Shown here: positions 17,472 through 26,675 of the stretch, piece by piece
How the letters are laid out: every line of letters starts with the position of its first letter
Position numbering within the stretch: position 1 is the first letter of the stretch
Assembly (NCBI GenBank): GCA_964578885.1
Contig: CAZOEO010000017.1
Coordinates: 1 to 64,000, forward strand
Source: CAZRHR01 sp964578885
GTDB taxonomy: Bacteria; Bacteroidota; Bacteroidia; CAIKAF01
Length of the DNA: 64,000 nt
Direction of reading: 5' to 3'
Notes under the pieces: model-generated
Seen by the model: only the letters and a program-made list of their open reading frames with translations
Database searches by the model: none
Told to the model about the DNA's origin: nothing
Program-made: the position numbers and the translations under genes

Positions 17472-18494
17472 ATGCAAGAGATAAAACAACATATAGATAC
17501 CGATCTTTGTATCATTGGGGCAGGCCCGGTGGGGCTTTTTGCCGTTTTTGAGGCTGGATTGCTCAAAATGCGCTGTCATTTGGTCGATTATTTACCCCAG
17601 GTGGGCGGTCAGTTATCGGAAATTTATCCCAAAAAACCCATTTACGATATTCCGGGTTATCCTTCCATTTTAGCCGGTGATTTAATTACCAACTTAATGG
17701 AGCAGATTGCTCCCTTTCATCCCGGATTCACTTTGGGTGAACGTGTGGAGCGGTTTGAGCGCATGGAAGACGATTCTTTTAAAGTGTACACATCCGATCA
17801 TACTTGCGTTTCCTGCAAAGCGGTGGTGATTGCCGCCGGATTGGGTTGCTTTGAACCCCGGAAACCAGAAGTAGCCAATTTGACTCATTTTGAGGGAAAA
17901 GGCGTGTCTTATATGGTACTGGATCCAGAACGTTTCCGGCGCCGCAGGGTCGTATTGGCCGGTGGTGGTGATTCGGCATTGGACTGGGCCATTTATCTTG
18001 CCGAGGTGGCTGATGAATTGTCTTTGGTTCACCGGAGTGAAACATTTCGGGGTGCCCCCGAAAGTGCTGAAAAAGTGTTTCATCTGGCTAAAGAAGGAAA
18101 GATTAGATTGTTGCTCAATGCCAATGTGACCTCCCTTCAGGGAAATGGAAAGTTAGCGTCTGTAGTGGTGACCGACAATGATGCCAATGAAACCGCTTTG
18201 GAGGCAGATGACTTTATCCCACTTTTTGGCCTGACACCTAAATTAGGCCCCTTGGCCGATTGGGGATTGAACATCGATAAAAATGCCATCGAGGTAAATG
18301 TGGAAGATTATTCCACCAATGTTCCCGGTGTGTATGCCATTGGCGACATTAATACGTATCCCGGGAAATTGAAGCTTATTCTTTGTGGTTTCCACGAAGC
18401 CGCATTGATGTGCCAAAGTGCCTTTAAAAGGGTGTATCCACAGCAAAAACTTAGCTTTAAATACACCACGGTGAATGGTGTAAATCCTTTTTAA
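17472..18494 (+). CDS. Ferredoxin--NADP(+) reductase (thioredoxin-reductase-like)
   Basis: 340-aa FAD- and NAD(P)H-binding flavoprotein of the YumC-type FNR group. The FAD Rossmann motif GAGPVG is near residue 17, followed by YLPQVGGQLSEIYP, typical of this family. The NADPH-binding GGGDSALDWA is near residue 162, and the second FAD motif VYAIGDI is near 286. It has no redox CxxC, which separates it from true thioredoxin reductases. It moves electrons between NADPH and a ferredoxin. The gene 2 nt downstream encodes a 2Fe-2S ferredoxin, its likely partner. Confidence 0.9.
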   Translation: MQEIKQHIDTDLCIIGAGPVGLFAVFEAGLLKMRCHLVDYLPQVGGQLSEIYPKKPIYDIPGYPSILAGDLITNLMEQIAPFHPGFTLGERVERFERMEDDSFKVYTSDHTCVSCKAVVIAAGLGCFEPRKPEVANLTHFEGKGVSYMVLDPERFRRRRVVLAGGGDSALDWAIYLAEVADELSLVHRSETFRGAPESAEKVFHLAKEGKIRLLLNANVTSLQGNGKLASVVVTDNDANETALEADDFIPLFGLTPKLGPLADWGLNIDKNAIEVNVEDYSTNVPGVYAIGDINTYPGKLKLILCGFHEAALMCQSAFKRVYPQQKLSFKYTTVNGVNPF

Positions 18495-18496
18495 TC

Positions 18497-18832
18497 ATGG
18501 AAGACGGAATCATTTCCTTTGAGGTGCAGGACGTGCATGGTAGCTCCTGGAAATTAGAGGCTCCGATAGATATGAGCCTGAGTGTGATGGAAGTGATGAA
18601 AGGCGAAGGCGTACCCGTTTTGGCCACATGTGGAGGCATGGCTCTTTGCGCTACATGCCACGTTCAAGTCTTACACACATCTGAAGCACTGCCTTCTCCT
18701 TCCAATGACGAATTGGACATGCTGGAAACTCTACCAGTATTAACGTCTACCTCTCGTTTGAGTTGTCAACTTCGGATTTCACCCGCCTTAGACGGAGCGG
18801 TACTTAAGTTTTTGGGTGAGGATAATGCCTGA
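18497..18832 (+). CDS. 2Fe-2S ferredoxin (adrenodoxin type)
   Basis: 111-aa electron carrier. Four cluster ligands are visible in the adrenodoxin pattern C-x5-C-x2-C...C (ATCGGMALCATC and later RLSCQL). No signal peptide; cytoplasmic. It starts 2 nt after the ferredoxin-NADP reductase gene, so the two form a compact electron-transfer operon. What the pair feeds (for example a P450, desaturase or Fe-S assembly enzyme) is not shown by the neighbourhood. Confidence 0.9.
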   Translation: MEDGIISFEVQDVHGSSWKLEAPIDMSLSVMEVMKGEGVPVLATCGGMALCATCHVQVLHTSEALPSPSNDELDMLETLPVLTSTSRLSCQLRISPALDGAVLKFLGEDNA

Positions 18833-18914
18833 ATGAGAATTCTTTCTCTCCCTTTTTCAATTTTTAGGAACGTTTTGCGTTTTTGTTGTACTTTTAGGAT
18901 TGAATTTGAACTCT

Positions 18915-19646
18915 ATGCACACGCCTTTTAGGAAGCAAGCGCTTCAGTTTCTTTTGGTAAGTCTTGTCATACTTACCTCTTGCGCGCCTTATCCTTACGA
19001 AAAGCATATTAAAAGTCACCGCATCGATATCTTTGGCACTCCCACACGCAGCACGCGTCTGATGGTAGATGGAAGATCAAAAGCCGGTTATCAGCCTTAT
19101 CGCCCGCACACATTAGGCGTTGCTTATCATTATGTGACCTATTCCGAGCAAGTTATTGCACCCGGTGTAAACGAAAGTCATTCCGGTAGTATCATGGGCG
19201 TTGGACTTTTCTATAAGCCCAGATTTAATGTATATGAGTTTGGTGAAAGAGGGTCTTTTTCGGTAGAATTGCCAATGTCGCTCATTATTCCTATCATGGC
19301 AGATTATTCGGTTCGTTCCGGAAACAACGTGGTGGGGCGTGAAGCACCCGGGATTTCAGAAATCGGATTTTATTTACCCGCCACATTCAACATGAATTTC
19401 GGAAGAGGCGCACAGGAGTTGGTTCGTGGACCAGGTTTCGGTTTTGGGGCTGGTTATATGATTGCCATGTCACCTGCGACAGACTTTAGAGATAACAACG
19501 TGTCCAGTGGTTATGGACCTTTTACCCATGGTCCTTATGGGAGCGCCGCCTTACGTTTCGGTGCAATGGAGTTGACGGGATTTTATCAATATAGTTTCCG
19601 CCATACTTCCCACCATTTTGGTGCGAAGCTCGGTTTTAGCTTCTAA
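18915..19646 (+). CDS. Predicted outer-membrane lipoprotein of unknown function
   Basis: 243 aa from the ATG at 18915; the longer frame uses TTG at 18900. A signal segment ends in the lipobox LTSC, followed by CAPYPYEKH. The rest has alternating aromatic/glycine strands (GVGLFYKPRFNVYEFGER, FGFGAGYMIAM) and ends in FSF, which suggests a small beta-barrel or lipocalin-like fold. I do not recognise a family. A TACTTTTA -7-like box lies about 18 nt upstream. The stop codon overlaps that of the convergent MFS gene in a shared CTAA. Confidence 0.65.
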   Translation: MHTPFRKQALQFLLVSLVILTSCAPYPYEKHIKSHRIDIFGTPTRSTRLMVDGRSKAGYQPYRPHTLGVAYHYVTYSEQVIAPGVNESHSGSIMGVGLFYKPRFNVYEFGERGSFSVELPMSLIIPIMADYSVRSGNNVVGREAPGISEIGFYLPATFNMNFGRGAQELVRGPGFGFGAGYMIAMSPATDFRDNNVSSGYGPFTHGPYGSAALRFGAMELTGFYQYSFRHTSHHFGAKLGFSF

Positions 19647-20863
19647 ACTTTTGTGGTACCATGATTCATTCGCAGGCCCAGCATCACTGCGGCGGCTAGC
19701 GTGATGATTCCTACAGCACCAATGCTGGTAGATACATTCCAGATATCCGCCAGAAAGCCAGAGACCAGCGCTCCGGCCACATAGCCAATATCTCTCCACC
19801 AACGATAGGCACCAAAAGCTTCCGCCCTATGATTCGGATGGGTTTCCTGTGCAATCACTTTCATAAACGTGGGATAAACGAATGCGGTGCCGAGACCTAA
19901 ACCCACACTGGCCCAAGCAAAAGCCGTAGCAGAATCCGCCACATTGATCCATAAAATGGCCGCACCTTGTAATCCCATACCGGCCACAAGCATTCGTTTC
20001 ACATTCCATCGATCCGACAAAACTCCTGTAAACAATTGACTTAGACCCCAAACCATTGGATAAATGGCCGTGAGTCCACCAATATCAGTTTGCGAAAAGG
20101 CCAGTTGTGCCAAAAGAACGGGGAAAAGTCCCCACATCATGCCATCATTCAGATTATTAATAAGTCCAGCCCAAGTGACGGCACTCAGATTTTTGTGTCG
20201 CAGACTGGTTTCCCAAAATACTGAATGCATGCTTTGGGCCGTGCTTGTCCGGGCTTCCTGTTGTACATGCGCCTGGGTATCTCGAACCAACCACCACGAT
20301 AAGCCCAATCCCAACCATGCAATGCCCAGGCCCAAGTAAAAAGGATAAGGACGCAACCCATATGCTTCGGCCATCCAACTCGTGAGAAAAGCAACCCCAC
20401 CTACCGCCAGATAACCCGCAGATTCATTGATGCCCAATGCCAAACCCCTGTTTTTTTCACCTACTAAGTCGATTTTCATGACCACGGTACTGCTCCATGT
20501 AAGTCCTTGACTGATACCAAGTAACAGGTTGGCGATGCCAATTTGGTACCAGTGATCTGCAAAAATGAAAATCAGGGGAACAGGTAGCGCGACAATCCAG
20601 CCCATGACCAGCAAACGTTTTCTCCCCAGGATGTTGGCCCACTTGCCACTCATATAATTGGCGAAGGCCTTGCTTAAACCAAAGACAGCAATAAAAGACA
20701 ACATGGCAGTATGTGCATCCAAGTGAAATTCCTGAGAAGCCAGAGCTGGCATGAGACTTCTTTCTAAACCAATCATCCCACCCACCAAACCATTAATGAG
20801 TACCAACCATAAAAATTGAACCCAATTCTCCCGTAGGCCTAATGTGATCTTTTCATTTCGCAT
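19643..20863 (-). CDS. Major facilitator superfamily transporter
   Basis: 406-aa permease with about 12 transmembrane segments and the MFS motif A-like loop GKWANILGRKRLL between TM2 and TM3. The central loop (QAHVQQEART) separates two six-helix halves. The substrate is unknown; the family includes drug and metabolite exporters. A -7-like box CAACTTTG (20875-20868) ends 4 nt before the ATG. Stop codons of this gene and the convergent lipoprotein gene overlap by 4 bp. Confidence 0.85.
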   Translation of the reverse strand: MRNEKITLGLRENWVQFLWLVLINGLVGGMIGLERSLMPALASQEFHLDAHTAMLSFIAVFGLSKAFANYMSGKWANILGRKRLLVMGWIVALPVPLIFIFADHWYQIGIANLLLGISQGLTWSSTVVMKIDLVGEKNRGLALGINESAGYLAVGGVAFLTSWMAEAYGLRPYPFYLGLGIAWLGLGLSWWLVRDTQAHVQQEARTSTAQSMHSVFWETSLRHKNLSAVTWAGLINNLNDGMMWGLFPVLLAQLAFSQTDIGGLTAIYPMVWGLSQLFTGVLSDRWNVKRMLVAGMGLQGAAILWINVADSATAFAWASVGLGLGTAFVYPTFMKVIAQETHPNHRAEAFGAYRWWRDIGYVAGALVSGFLADIWNVSTSIGAVGIITLAAAVMLGLRMNHGTTKV

Positions 20864-20907
20864 GGTTCAAAGTTGCCGTATAAAAATAGTTACATTGGTG
20901 ATGATTC

Positions 20908-22152
20908 TCACCGAGGCGTACTGTTTTCATGTTGAGGCGCAAGGATGGCATGCAAAAGAATCAGTGCCATTCCATCCAATCCGTTGAATCGGCAGTCCTT
21001 TTCCCAGTGCACTCCTGCATTCCGGTCAGGATGAAACCAACGATTTTCTCCACGCCAGCCTATTGGTGAAGCCTCGGTCAAATAATTCGGTCCTTCTTCC
21101 GGAATGGTGTTGATCAGAGAATCTAAGGTGTTCCAAAGGGGAAATAGCCCCGTTTTACTGTTTTTCCACCAGGCCGAAGCCGGAAAAATTTCCATTTGGG
21201 CAGATTTCGCTAAAATCAGAGATCTTGGATTAAATCTTTTTTCAAAGCTGCATAAAACCAGTTGCATCGCCGTATTTACTTCATGATGCAAGGGCGTTTC
21301 AGGAAGGTAGGGCAATGCCATTAAACCCTTCCAAAGCAGCCATTGTGCGATAGCCGTTGCAGGTGTTTGGGGATCAGATGTATGGGGCATCATGGGCCAG
21401 GCCCAAAACCACATTTGAGAACCAAGACGCACTTTTTTTTCGTGCAAATCCAAAATCCGCCAGTCGTGGGATTGCGCTCTGTCTAGCAACCGTTTAATCC
21501 AAAAATTGGCTTTATGGGACAATGATATGGTGTCGCCGGGTAAAACGAGGTGTTCTCCAGCAGCGTGCCTTACAGCATCCAGTCCCCAAATCAAATAAAT
21601 CAATTGGTCCTGGCTCATGGCGTTTTGCCGACCCTGAAAGGAATCACAAAGCCATTGACTTTTTACGCATCCCTTTTTTTTCCAGCGGGTTAAAGTGGAG
21701 AATTGGGCATCGTCCCGGGCCAGAAATCCCGGAGAAGCGGGAGCCTGATGCTGGTTTGCTGCTACATCTTCGAGGCGCACCAAGGCCTGAAAACCAGAAG
21801 CCAATACGGTCAGGGTAGAGGAGATATCTTCCCCGTGCTTTCTCAAATAATCCAGTTCTACTGCAAACGTGAAAAAATGAAAGCCCAGGTGTACCGTTCC
21901 GTCCGACCATTCCCAAAGATTTGCTCCTGAAGCAGGCATGGCTGCCGGGCAGGTTTGTTGCACGTAGTACGCATGTCCACAGGCTTTTTCCCTAATTCTG
22001 GCTACGGGAATACCTCCGCCGGACAAACTGTCTGAAAGGAAAAAGTCTTCCAGGTAGCGGCTACGAAGCTTTTCATAACGGGCTGGAAACGAATGACTAT
22101 AAATCGGCAGTACGACCCCGAAAATCAGCAGCCACTGGACTAGCTTCGCCAT
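20908..22152 (-). CDS. Exported protein of unknown function
   Basis: 414 aa with an N-terminal signal peptide (about 1-20, ends PIYSHS). I do not recognise a family. The sequence is rich in Trp and His and helical in character, with motifs such as WEWSDGTVHLGFHFFTFAVELDYL and a C-terminal NRWFHPDRNAGVHWEKDCRFNGLDG. The last resembles the end of helical-barrel proteins, but that is only an impression. It starts inside the last codons of queA (13-bp overlap), so it is translationally coupled to it, although a periplasmic protein has no obvious role in tRNA modification. Confidence 0.7.
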   Translation of the reverse strand: MAKLVQWLLIFGVVLPIYSHSFPARYEKLRSRYLEDFFLSDSLSGGGIPVARIREKACGHAYYVQQTCPAAMPASGANLWEWSDGTVHLGFHFFTFAVELDYLRKHGEDISSTLTVLASGFQALVRLEDVAANQHQAPASPGFLARDDAQFSTLTRWKKKGCVKSQWLCDSFQGRQNAMSQDQLIYLIWGLDAVRHAAGEHLVLPGDTISLSHKANFWIKRLLDRAQSHDWRILDLHEKKVRLGSQMWFWAWPMMPHTSDPQTPATAIAQWLLWKGLMALPYLPETPLHHEVNTAMQLVLCSFEKRFNPRSLILAKSAQMEIFPASAWWKNSKTGLFPLWNTLDSLINTIPEEGPNYLTEASPIGWRGENRWFHPDRNAGVHWEKDCRFNGLDGMALILLHAILAPQHENSTPR

Positions 22153-23315
22153 AACAGAGACGAATCGCCATAACTGAGAAACCTGTATTTTTCTTCTAAA
22201 GCCTTATGATACACCTCTTTCCACGCTTCCCCAATGAAGGCCGATACAAGCAATAGTAGTGTGCTGCCGGGTTGGTGAAAGTTGGTGATTAGTGCGTCAC
22301 AGAATCCGAAATGATAACCAGGGGTCAGGTAAATGCCAGTGGCCGCACAAATGGATTCGTGTTTATGCTGATTCATCCAGTCCTGCAGCCGCTGAAACGC
22401 CACGGCCCGATCCAGAAAATGAGGCGTCGGCCTCTGCCGAATTTCAGGAAAATCTCGGGAAGCCAATAAGGCCTCTGAGCCGGCGGCGGTGTACAAGGTT
22501 TCCAGGGTTCGCATGGCCGTGGTACCCACCGGGATAATGGGGCCTTGATGTTCCGCCAGTTGGGCCAGGGTGTTTTTGTCAATTTCAAACCATTCCTGGT
22601 GCATGGGATGGTCCAATACGTTTTCCGTTTTTACCGGCTGAAAAGTACCTGCTCCCACATGGAGGGTTAATGTTGCAAAACGAATTCCTTTGTTCGAAAG
22701 AGCATCAACTATGTTCTGAGTAAAATGAAGTCCCGCGGTGGGTGCCGCTACCGATCCGGCTTGTTTTGAAAAAACGGTCTGGTATCTTTCCCAATCCGAT
22801 CGATCTGCCTGCCGATGCAGGTAGGGTGGGAGTGGAGGTGCGCCGAAATGTCCCAATGCGAATTCTAAGTTGGAACATGAATCCGACCACGTAAGCCGAA
22901 CCAGACCTTCGCTGAGTGCAATCGGAACCACTTCCAGCCAATAGTTGTCTTTTTCCAGACGAAGGACTTCTCCCCCTTTCCATTTTTTAGCGTTTCCGAT
23001 CATGGCCTGCCAAACGGCATGATTGGGCGTGAGGGCGACCTGCATACCAATGCCTTCTTCGCGTGGTTGCAATAGTAAAATTTCAATGCGGGCTCCGGAG
23101 GATTTTTGAAAAACAAGTCTGGCCGGAATTACTTTGGAGGTATTGAAAACCAACAAACTGTTTTCGGGAAGTAGGTCTGGTATATCTTTGAAATGCCGGT
23201 GTGACACCTGACCATTTTGAAAAGTCAGCAAACGAGAGCCATCTCTTTCCGGCAGAGGATATTGGGCGATTTGTTCTTCGGGTAAATCGTACTGTAAGTC
23301 TTTCAACGAAATCAT
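22140..23315 (-). CDS. queA: S-adenosylmethionine:tRNA ribosyltransferase-isomerase
   Basis: 391-aa enzyme of queuosine synthesis. It transfers the ribosyl part of SAM to 7-aminomethyl-7-deazaguanine in tRNA to make epoxyqueuosine. It shows the QueA N-terminus DLPEEQIAQYPLPERDGSRLL and the core motifs TAGLHFT and ITNFHQPGSTLLLLVSAFIG. I start at ATG 23315 (MISLKDL), which aligns with QueA proteins; a longer frame adds ten residues. A near-consensus box GATATTTG lies 5 nt upstream. The gene is divergent from murF. Confidence 0.95.
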   Translation of the reverse strand: MISLKDLQYDLPEEQIAQYPLPERDGSRLLTFQNGQVSHRHFKDIPDLLPENSLLVFNTSKVIPARLVFQKSSGARIEILLLQPREEGIGMQVALTPNHAVWQAMIGNAKKWKGGEVLRLEKDNYWLEVVPIALSEGLVRLTWSDSCSNLEFALGHFGAPPLPPYLHRQADRSDWERYQTVFSKQAGSVAAPTAGLHFTQNIVDALSNKGIRFATLTLHVGAGTFQPVKTENVLDHPMHQEWFEIDKNTLAQLAEHQGPIIPVGTTAMRTLETLYTAAGSEALLASRDFPEIRQRPTPHFLDRAVAFQRLQDWMNQHKHESICAATGIYLTPGYHFGFCDALITNFHQPGSTLLLLVSAFIGEAWKEVYHKALEEKYRFLSYGDSSLLWRS

Positions 23316-23360
23316 GGAAGCAAATATCGGTAAAATGCTTTCCAAAATGAGAAGGAGACG

Positions 23361-23368
23361 TACCTTTA
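23361..23368 (+). promoter_or_regulatory. -7-like box TACCTTTA, 4 nt before murF
   Basis: One mismatch to TAnnTTTG; it ends 4 nt before the GTG start of murF and supports that start. Confidence 0.45.
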
Positions 23369-23372
23369 CCTT

Positions 23373-24641
23373 GTGTTGGAATTGGAAAAATTATACGCAT
23401 TGGTGGCTGGTAGGCTGCCGGTGATCGACAGCCGGAAAGTATCGGAAGGCTGCGTTTTTTTTGCCTTACGTGGAAATCGGACGGATGGGCACGAATATAT
23501 TTCCATGGCCTTGTCTCAGGGCGCATTTTTTGCCATTGCAGACGATCCTGCATGGAAAGGTACCGAGCATGTGTATTGGGTGCCAGATGTAACGACAGCC
23601 TTACAGGCATTGGCGCATCATCATAGAATCGTTTGGGGAAAACCCATTATTGCCGTAGCCGGAAGCAATGGGAAAACCACCACCAAAGAGCTGTTGGCAG
23701 CTGTTTTGGGAACCCGGTTTCATGTGTTTGCCACACCCGGTAATCTGAATAATCATTTAGGTGTTCCGCTCAGTTTAATGCAATTGCGTGCGGATCATGA
23801 GATGGCCATCATTGAAATAGGAGCCAACCATGCCGGCGAAACCGCTTTTTTGGCAGAATTGGTTGCGCCAACTCATGGTTTGGTGACCAATAATGGCAAA
23901 GATCATTTGGAAGGATTTGGGAGTGTAGAGGGAGTCAGAAAGGCCAATGCAGAATTGTTTGATTATTTCAGAACACGGGGAGGCCAGGTTTTTGTTTCTT
24001 CCATGCAACAGGATCTGATTGAGGATTCATTTGATTTACAGCGTTTTACATTTGGGGTAAAATCCTCAGATGATTTTCAATACAGCTCTGCCAGTGGCAG
24101 AACCGCAGCGATTTCGATAGAAGGTCGGGTTTTGGTTTCCCGGTTGGCCGGAGGATTCAATGAGGAAAATATGGCCGCAGCTGTTTGCATAGGTGGTGTT
24201 TTTGGCATTTTACCCGAGGAAGCAGGGAAAGGGATTGCGCAATATGTACCTTCATTATTGCGATCGCAGGAAATGGATTGGAAGGGAATGCATTTGCGCG
24301 TAGATGCCTATAATGCGAATCCATCGTCCATGGTGGCGTCTTTGCTCGCTTTTGTGCGCGAAACGCCGGAGCCTCGATGTGTCGTTTTAGCCGATATGTT
24401 GGAAATGGGAGCCTATGCTGCTTCCGAACATGCTGATATCGTGACATTGTTACAGACTTTACCTTTGAACGACGTCTGGTTGGTGGGACCTTGTTTCACT
24501 GAAGCCGCTGCCAACACTCGTTTCCGGACTTTTCAACGAACCGAAGACGTGCTGGAAGCCGGTGGAATTTCCTGGCCGGCTGGAACCCATGTTTTGTTGA
24601 AAGGAAGCCGTGGTTATCAGTTGGAAAAGTTGATACAATAA
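23373..24641 (+). CDS. murF: UDP-N-acetylmuramoyl-tripeptide--D-alanyl-D-alanine ligase
   Basis: 422-aa Mur ligase that adds D-Ala-D-Ala to the UDP-MurNAc-tripeptide, the last cytoplasmic step in making the peptidoglycan monomer. It has a MurF N-terminal domain with DSRKVSEGCVFFALRGNRTDGH, the ATP-binding loop AGSNGKTTTKEL (about 96-107), and IEIGANHAGE and DAYNANPSSM in the central and C-terminal domains. The start is GTG at 23373. It lies outside any dcw cluster here. Slightly short for a MurF, but with all ligase motifs present. Confidence 0.95.
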   Translation: MLELEKLYALVAGRLPVIDSRKVSEGCVFFALRGNRTDGHEYISMALSQGAFFAIADDPAWKGTEHVYWVPDVTTALQALAHHHRIVWGKPIIAVAGSNGKTTTKELLAAVLGTRFHVFATPGNLNNHLGVPLSLMQLRADHEMAIIEIGANHAGETAFLAELVAPTHGLVTNNGKDHLEGFGSVEGVRKANAELFDYFRTRGGQVFVSSMQQDLIEDSFDLQRFTFGVKSSDDFQYSSASGRTAAISIEGRVLVSRLAGGFNEENMAAAVCIGGVFGILPEEAGKGIAQYVPSLLRSQEMDWKGMHLRVDAYNANPSSMVASLLAFVRETPEPRCVVLADMLEMGAYAASEHADIVTLLQTLPLNDVWLVGPCFTEAAANTRFRTFQRTEDVLEAGGISWPAGTHVLLKGSRGYQLEKLIQ

Positions 24642-24701
24642 TGGATTGAGGAGGCCACAAATTCACTTGTGGTAAACTTTCAAAAATTATATGAAAGATT
24701 G

Positions 24702-24709
24702 TATATTTG
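24702..24709 (+). promoter_or_regulatory. -7 box TATATTTG for the lipoprotein gene at 24728
   Basis: Consensus TAnnTTTG 18 nt before the ATG. Confidence 0.55.
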
Positions 24710-24727
24710 TGCTTAAGTTAAACGATT

Positions 24728-25390
24728 ATGAAGGGAAAAACCCTGCTTTTATCTAGTCTACTTGCTTTTGGGTGGGTAGCATGTAATGGTACCACAGAAG
24801 ATTGCGAAAAAATTTGGGATGTAAATAAGCGTCTCAGTACTGCGATTGTGGAGATTACACCAAACGCAGCGGAATTATCCATGCAAATCGAAGATTGTTC
24901 AGGGATTGCGGCCGAGGTTCGGCAGTTGAATATATCTGGCGATTTCTCCGTGATTGCTGAATTTAAAAGTTTTATTGGAGGCAGTGGCCCTGCGCCCTTT
25001 GTGTCAATGGTGGTGTACGATCCCACCCTTCCAGACACCATTCTAGATACCACTGTGGTAGAAGTGGGCATGTTTAAAAATCGTTTGTTTTCTACCGTGG
25101 CTTTCGGGGATACCTCATTTAAAGTGACGGCGGCCAATACGGGCCGTTTTCAAATACGTCGAAATGGTTCTCAGGTAACGGCTTTTGCGATTGCAGGTAT
25201 AGATACCGCCTTCAAAGCTACCACTACTTATGCCGGAAATCCAAGACGCATTGGATTGCGCATTGGCACGAATGATTCAACGAAGGTAAGTATTGGTCGA
25301 ACGGCGGTGAAATTCACCAAGTTTGATGTAATTTTTACCAATGGAACCATAAGGCGAGACGAATTCTTCTGTAATAGCCTTGTTCAATAA
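24728..25390 (+). CDS. Predicted lipoprotein of unknown function
   Basis: 220 aa. The signal segment is followed by a lipobox-like WVAC (Cys at residue 19). The rest is beta-rich with many Thr/Val/Ile strands, a laminin-G or jelly-roll-like pattern (ISGDFSVIAEFKSFIGG, GRFQIRRNGSQVTAFA, RIGLRIGTNDSTKVSI), but no family could be assigned. It is a single-gene transcription unit with its own -7 box and a strong terminator. Confidence 0.7.
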   Translation: MKGKTLLLSSLLAFGWVACNGTTEDCEKIWDVNKRLSTAIVEITPNAAELSMQIEDCSGIAAEVRQLNISGDFSVIAEFKSFIGGSGPAPFVSMVVYDPTLPDTILDTTVVEVGMFKNRLFSTVAFGDTSFKVTAANTGRFQIRRNGSQVTAFAIAGIDTAFKATTTYAGNPRRIGLRIGTNDSTKVSIGRTAVKFTKFDVIFTNGTIRRDEFFCNSLVQ

Positions 25391-25392
25391 GG

Positions 25393-25429
25393 AAAGCCCC
25401 CGTATGTAATGCACTTCCGGGGGCTTTTT
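25393..25429 (+). terminator. Terminator of the lipoprotein gene at 24728
   Basis: AAAGCCCCCG pairs with CGGGGGCTTT around a 16-nt loop and ends in a T run, immediately after the stop codon. Confidence 0.85.
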
Positions 25430-25471
25430 GTATTACCTTTTCTCAATTTTACATGTTAAAATCTGGATTCC

Positions 25472-26662
25472 ATGTACGGAGCCTTTAAAGACTATTTGCA
25501 AAAAGAACTGGGTGCCATCGAAGCAGCTGGTTTGTTTAAGAAGGAGAGACAAATATTAGGACCGCAAGGTGCCGAAATTACCATTTCAGGTGGTCGTAAA
25601 GTGCTGAATTTCTGTGCTAATAATTATTTGGGCTTATCAGCACACCCAAGGGTTTTGGATGCTGCTGCCCAGGCACTTAAAACCCATGGTTATGGCATGT
25701 CTTCCGTTCGCTTTATTTGCGGAACGCAGGACATACACAAACAGTTAGAAAAAAAGATTGCTGATTTTCACGGTACCGACGATACCATTCTTTATGCCGC
25801 GGCCTTTGACGCCAATGGTGGGGTTTTTGAACCACTTTTTGGCGAAGAAGATGCCATTATTTCCGATGCATTAAATCATGCTTCCATCATCGATGGCGTT
25901 CGTTTATGCAAAGCCAAGCGCTATCGGTATGCCCATGCCGATATGGCTGAATTGGAAAAATGTTTGCAAGAAGCATCCGCTCAAAGATTCCGTATCATCG
26001 TTACCGACGGTGTGTTCAGTATGGATGGAGATATCGCACCTCTCGATAAAATTTGCGATTTAGCTGAAAAATACGACGCACTGGTGATGGTAGATGAGTG
26101 CCACGCCACGGGATTTATCGGAAAAACCGGCCGTGGAAGCATGGAATACCATCATGTGATGGGTCGTGTAGATATTATCACCGGTACTTTAGGTAAAAGC
26201 CTCGGCGGAGCCATGGGAGGGTTTACAACCGGTCGGAAAGAAATCATTGAACTGTTGCGGCAGCGCAGTCGACCTTATTTGTTCTCCAACGCACTTGCGC
26301 CTTCAATCGTTGGTGCTTCTATCGCAGTTTTCGACATGATCAATGAAACTACCGCACTTCGCGATACGCTCATGGAACATGCTGCTTATTTCCGCACAAA
26401 AATGACGGAAGCAGGTTTTGATATGAAACCTGGCGATAGTGCCATTGTGCCTATTATGCTGTACGATGCACGTTTAAGTCAGACTTTTGCAGAAAAATTG
26501 CTGGAAGAAGGCATTTACGTGATTGGATTTTATTACCCTGTGGTTCCACATGGACAAGCCCGAATTCGGGTTCAACTTTCTGCGGCCCATACACGCGAAC
26601 ACTTAGATCAGGCCATTGCCGCTTTTATTAAAGTAGGTAAATCATTAGGCGTTATTTCATAA
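25472..26662 (+). CDS. kbl: Glycine C-acetyltransferase (2-amino-3-ketobutyrate CoA ligase)
   Basis: 396-aa PLP-dependent alpha-oxoamine synthase that joins glycine and acetyl-CoA, or, in threonine breakdown, cleaves 2-amino-3-ketobutyrate to glycine and acetyl-CoA. Motifs: NFCANNYLGLSAHPRV, the substrate region SSVRFICGTQDIHK, VDECHATGFIG, and TGTLGKSLGGA with the PLP-binding lysine. Full length. No threonine dehydrogenase gene is adjacent, so the direction of use is not shown. Followed after 13 nt by yicC. Confidence 0.93.
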   Translation: MYGAFKDYLQKELGAIEAAGLFKKERQILGPQGAEITISGGRKVLNFCANNYLGLSAHPRVLDAAAQALKTHGYGMSSVRFICGTQDIHKQLEKKIADFHGTDDTILYAAAFDANGGVFEPLFGEEDAIISDALNHASIIDGVRLCKAKRYRYAHADMAELEKCLQEASAQRFRIIVTDGVFSMDGDIAPLDKICDLAEKYDALVMVDECHATGFIGKTGRGSMEYHHVMGRVDIITGTLGKSLGGAMGGFTTGRKEIIELLRQRSRPYLFSNALAPSIVGASIAVFDMINETTALRDTLMEHAAYFRTKMTEAGFDMKPGDSAIVPIMLYDARLSQTFAEKLLEEGIYVIGFYYPVVPHGQARIRVQLSAAHTREHLDQAIAAFIKVGKSLGVIS

Positions 26663-26675
26663 TTTCAACTTGCCC

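Noticed and set aside
24655..24672. CCACAA/TTGTGG hairpin after murF as a terminator
   Set aside because: The 6-bp stem is not followed by a T run, so it does not meet the usual terminator form.
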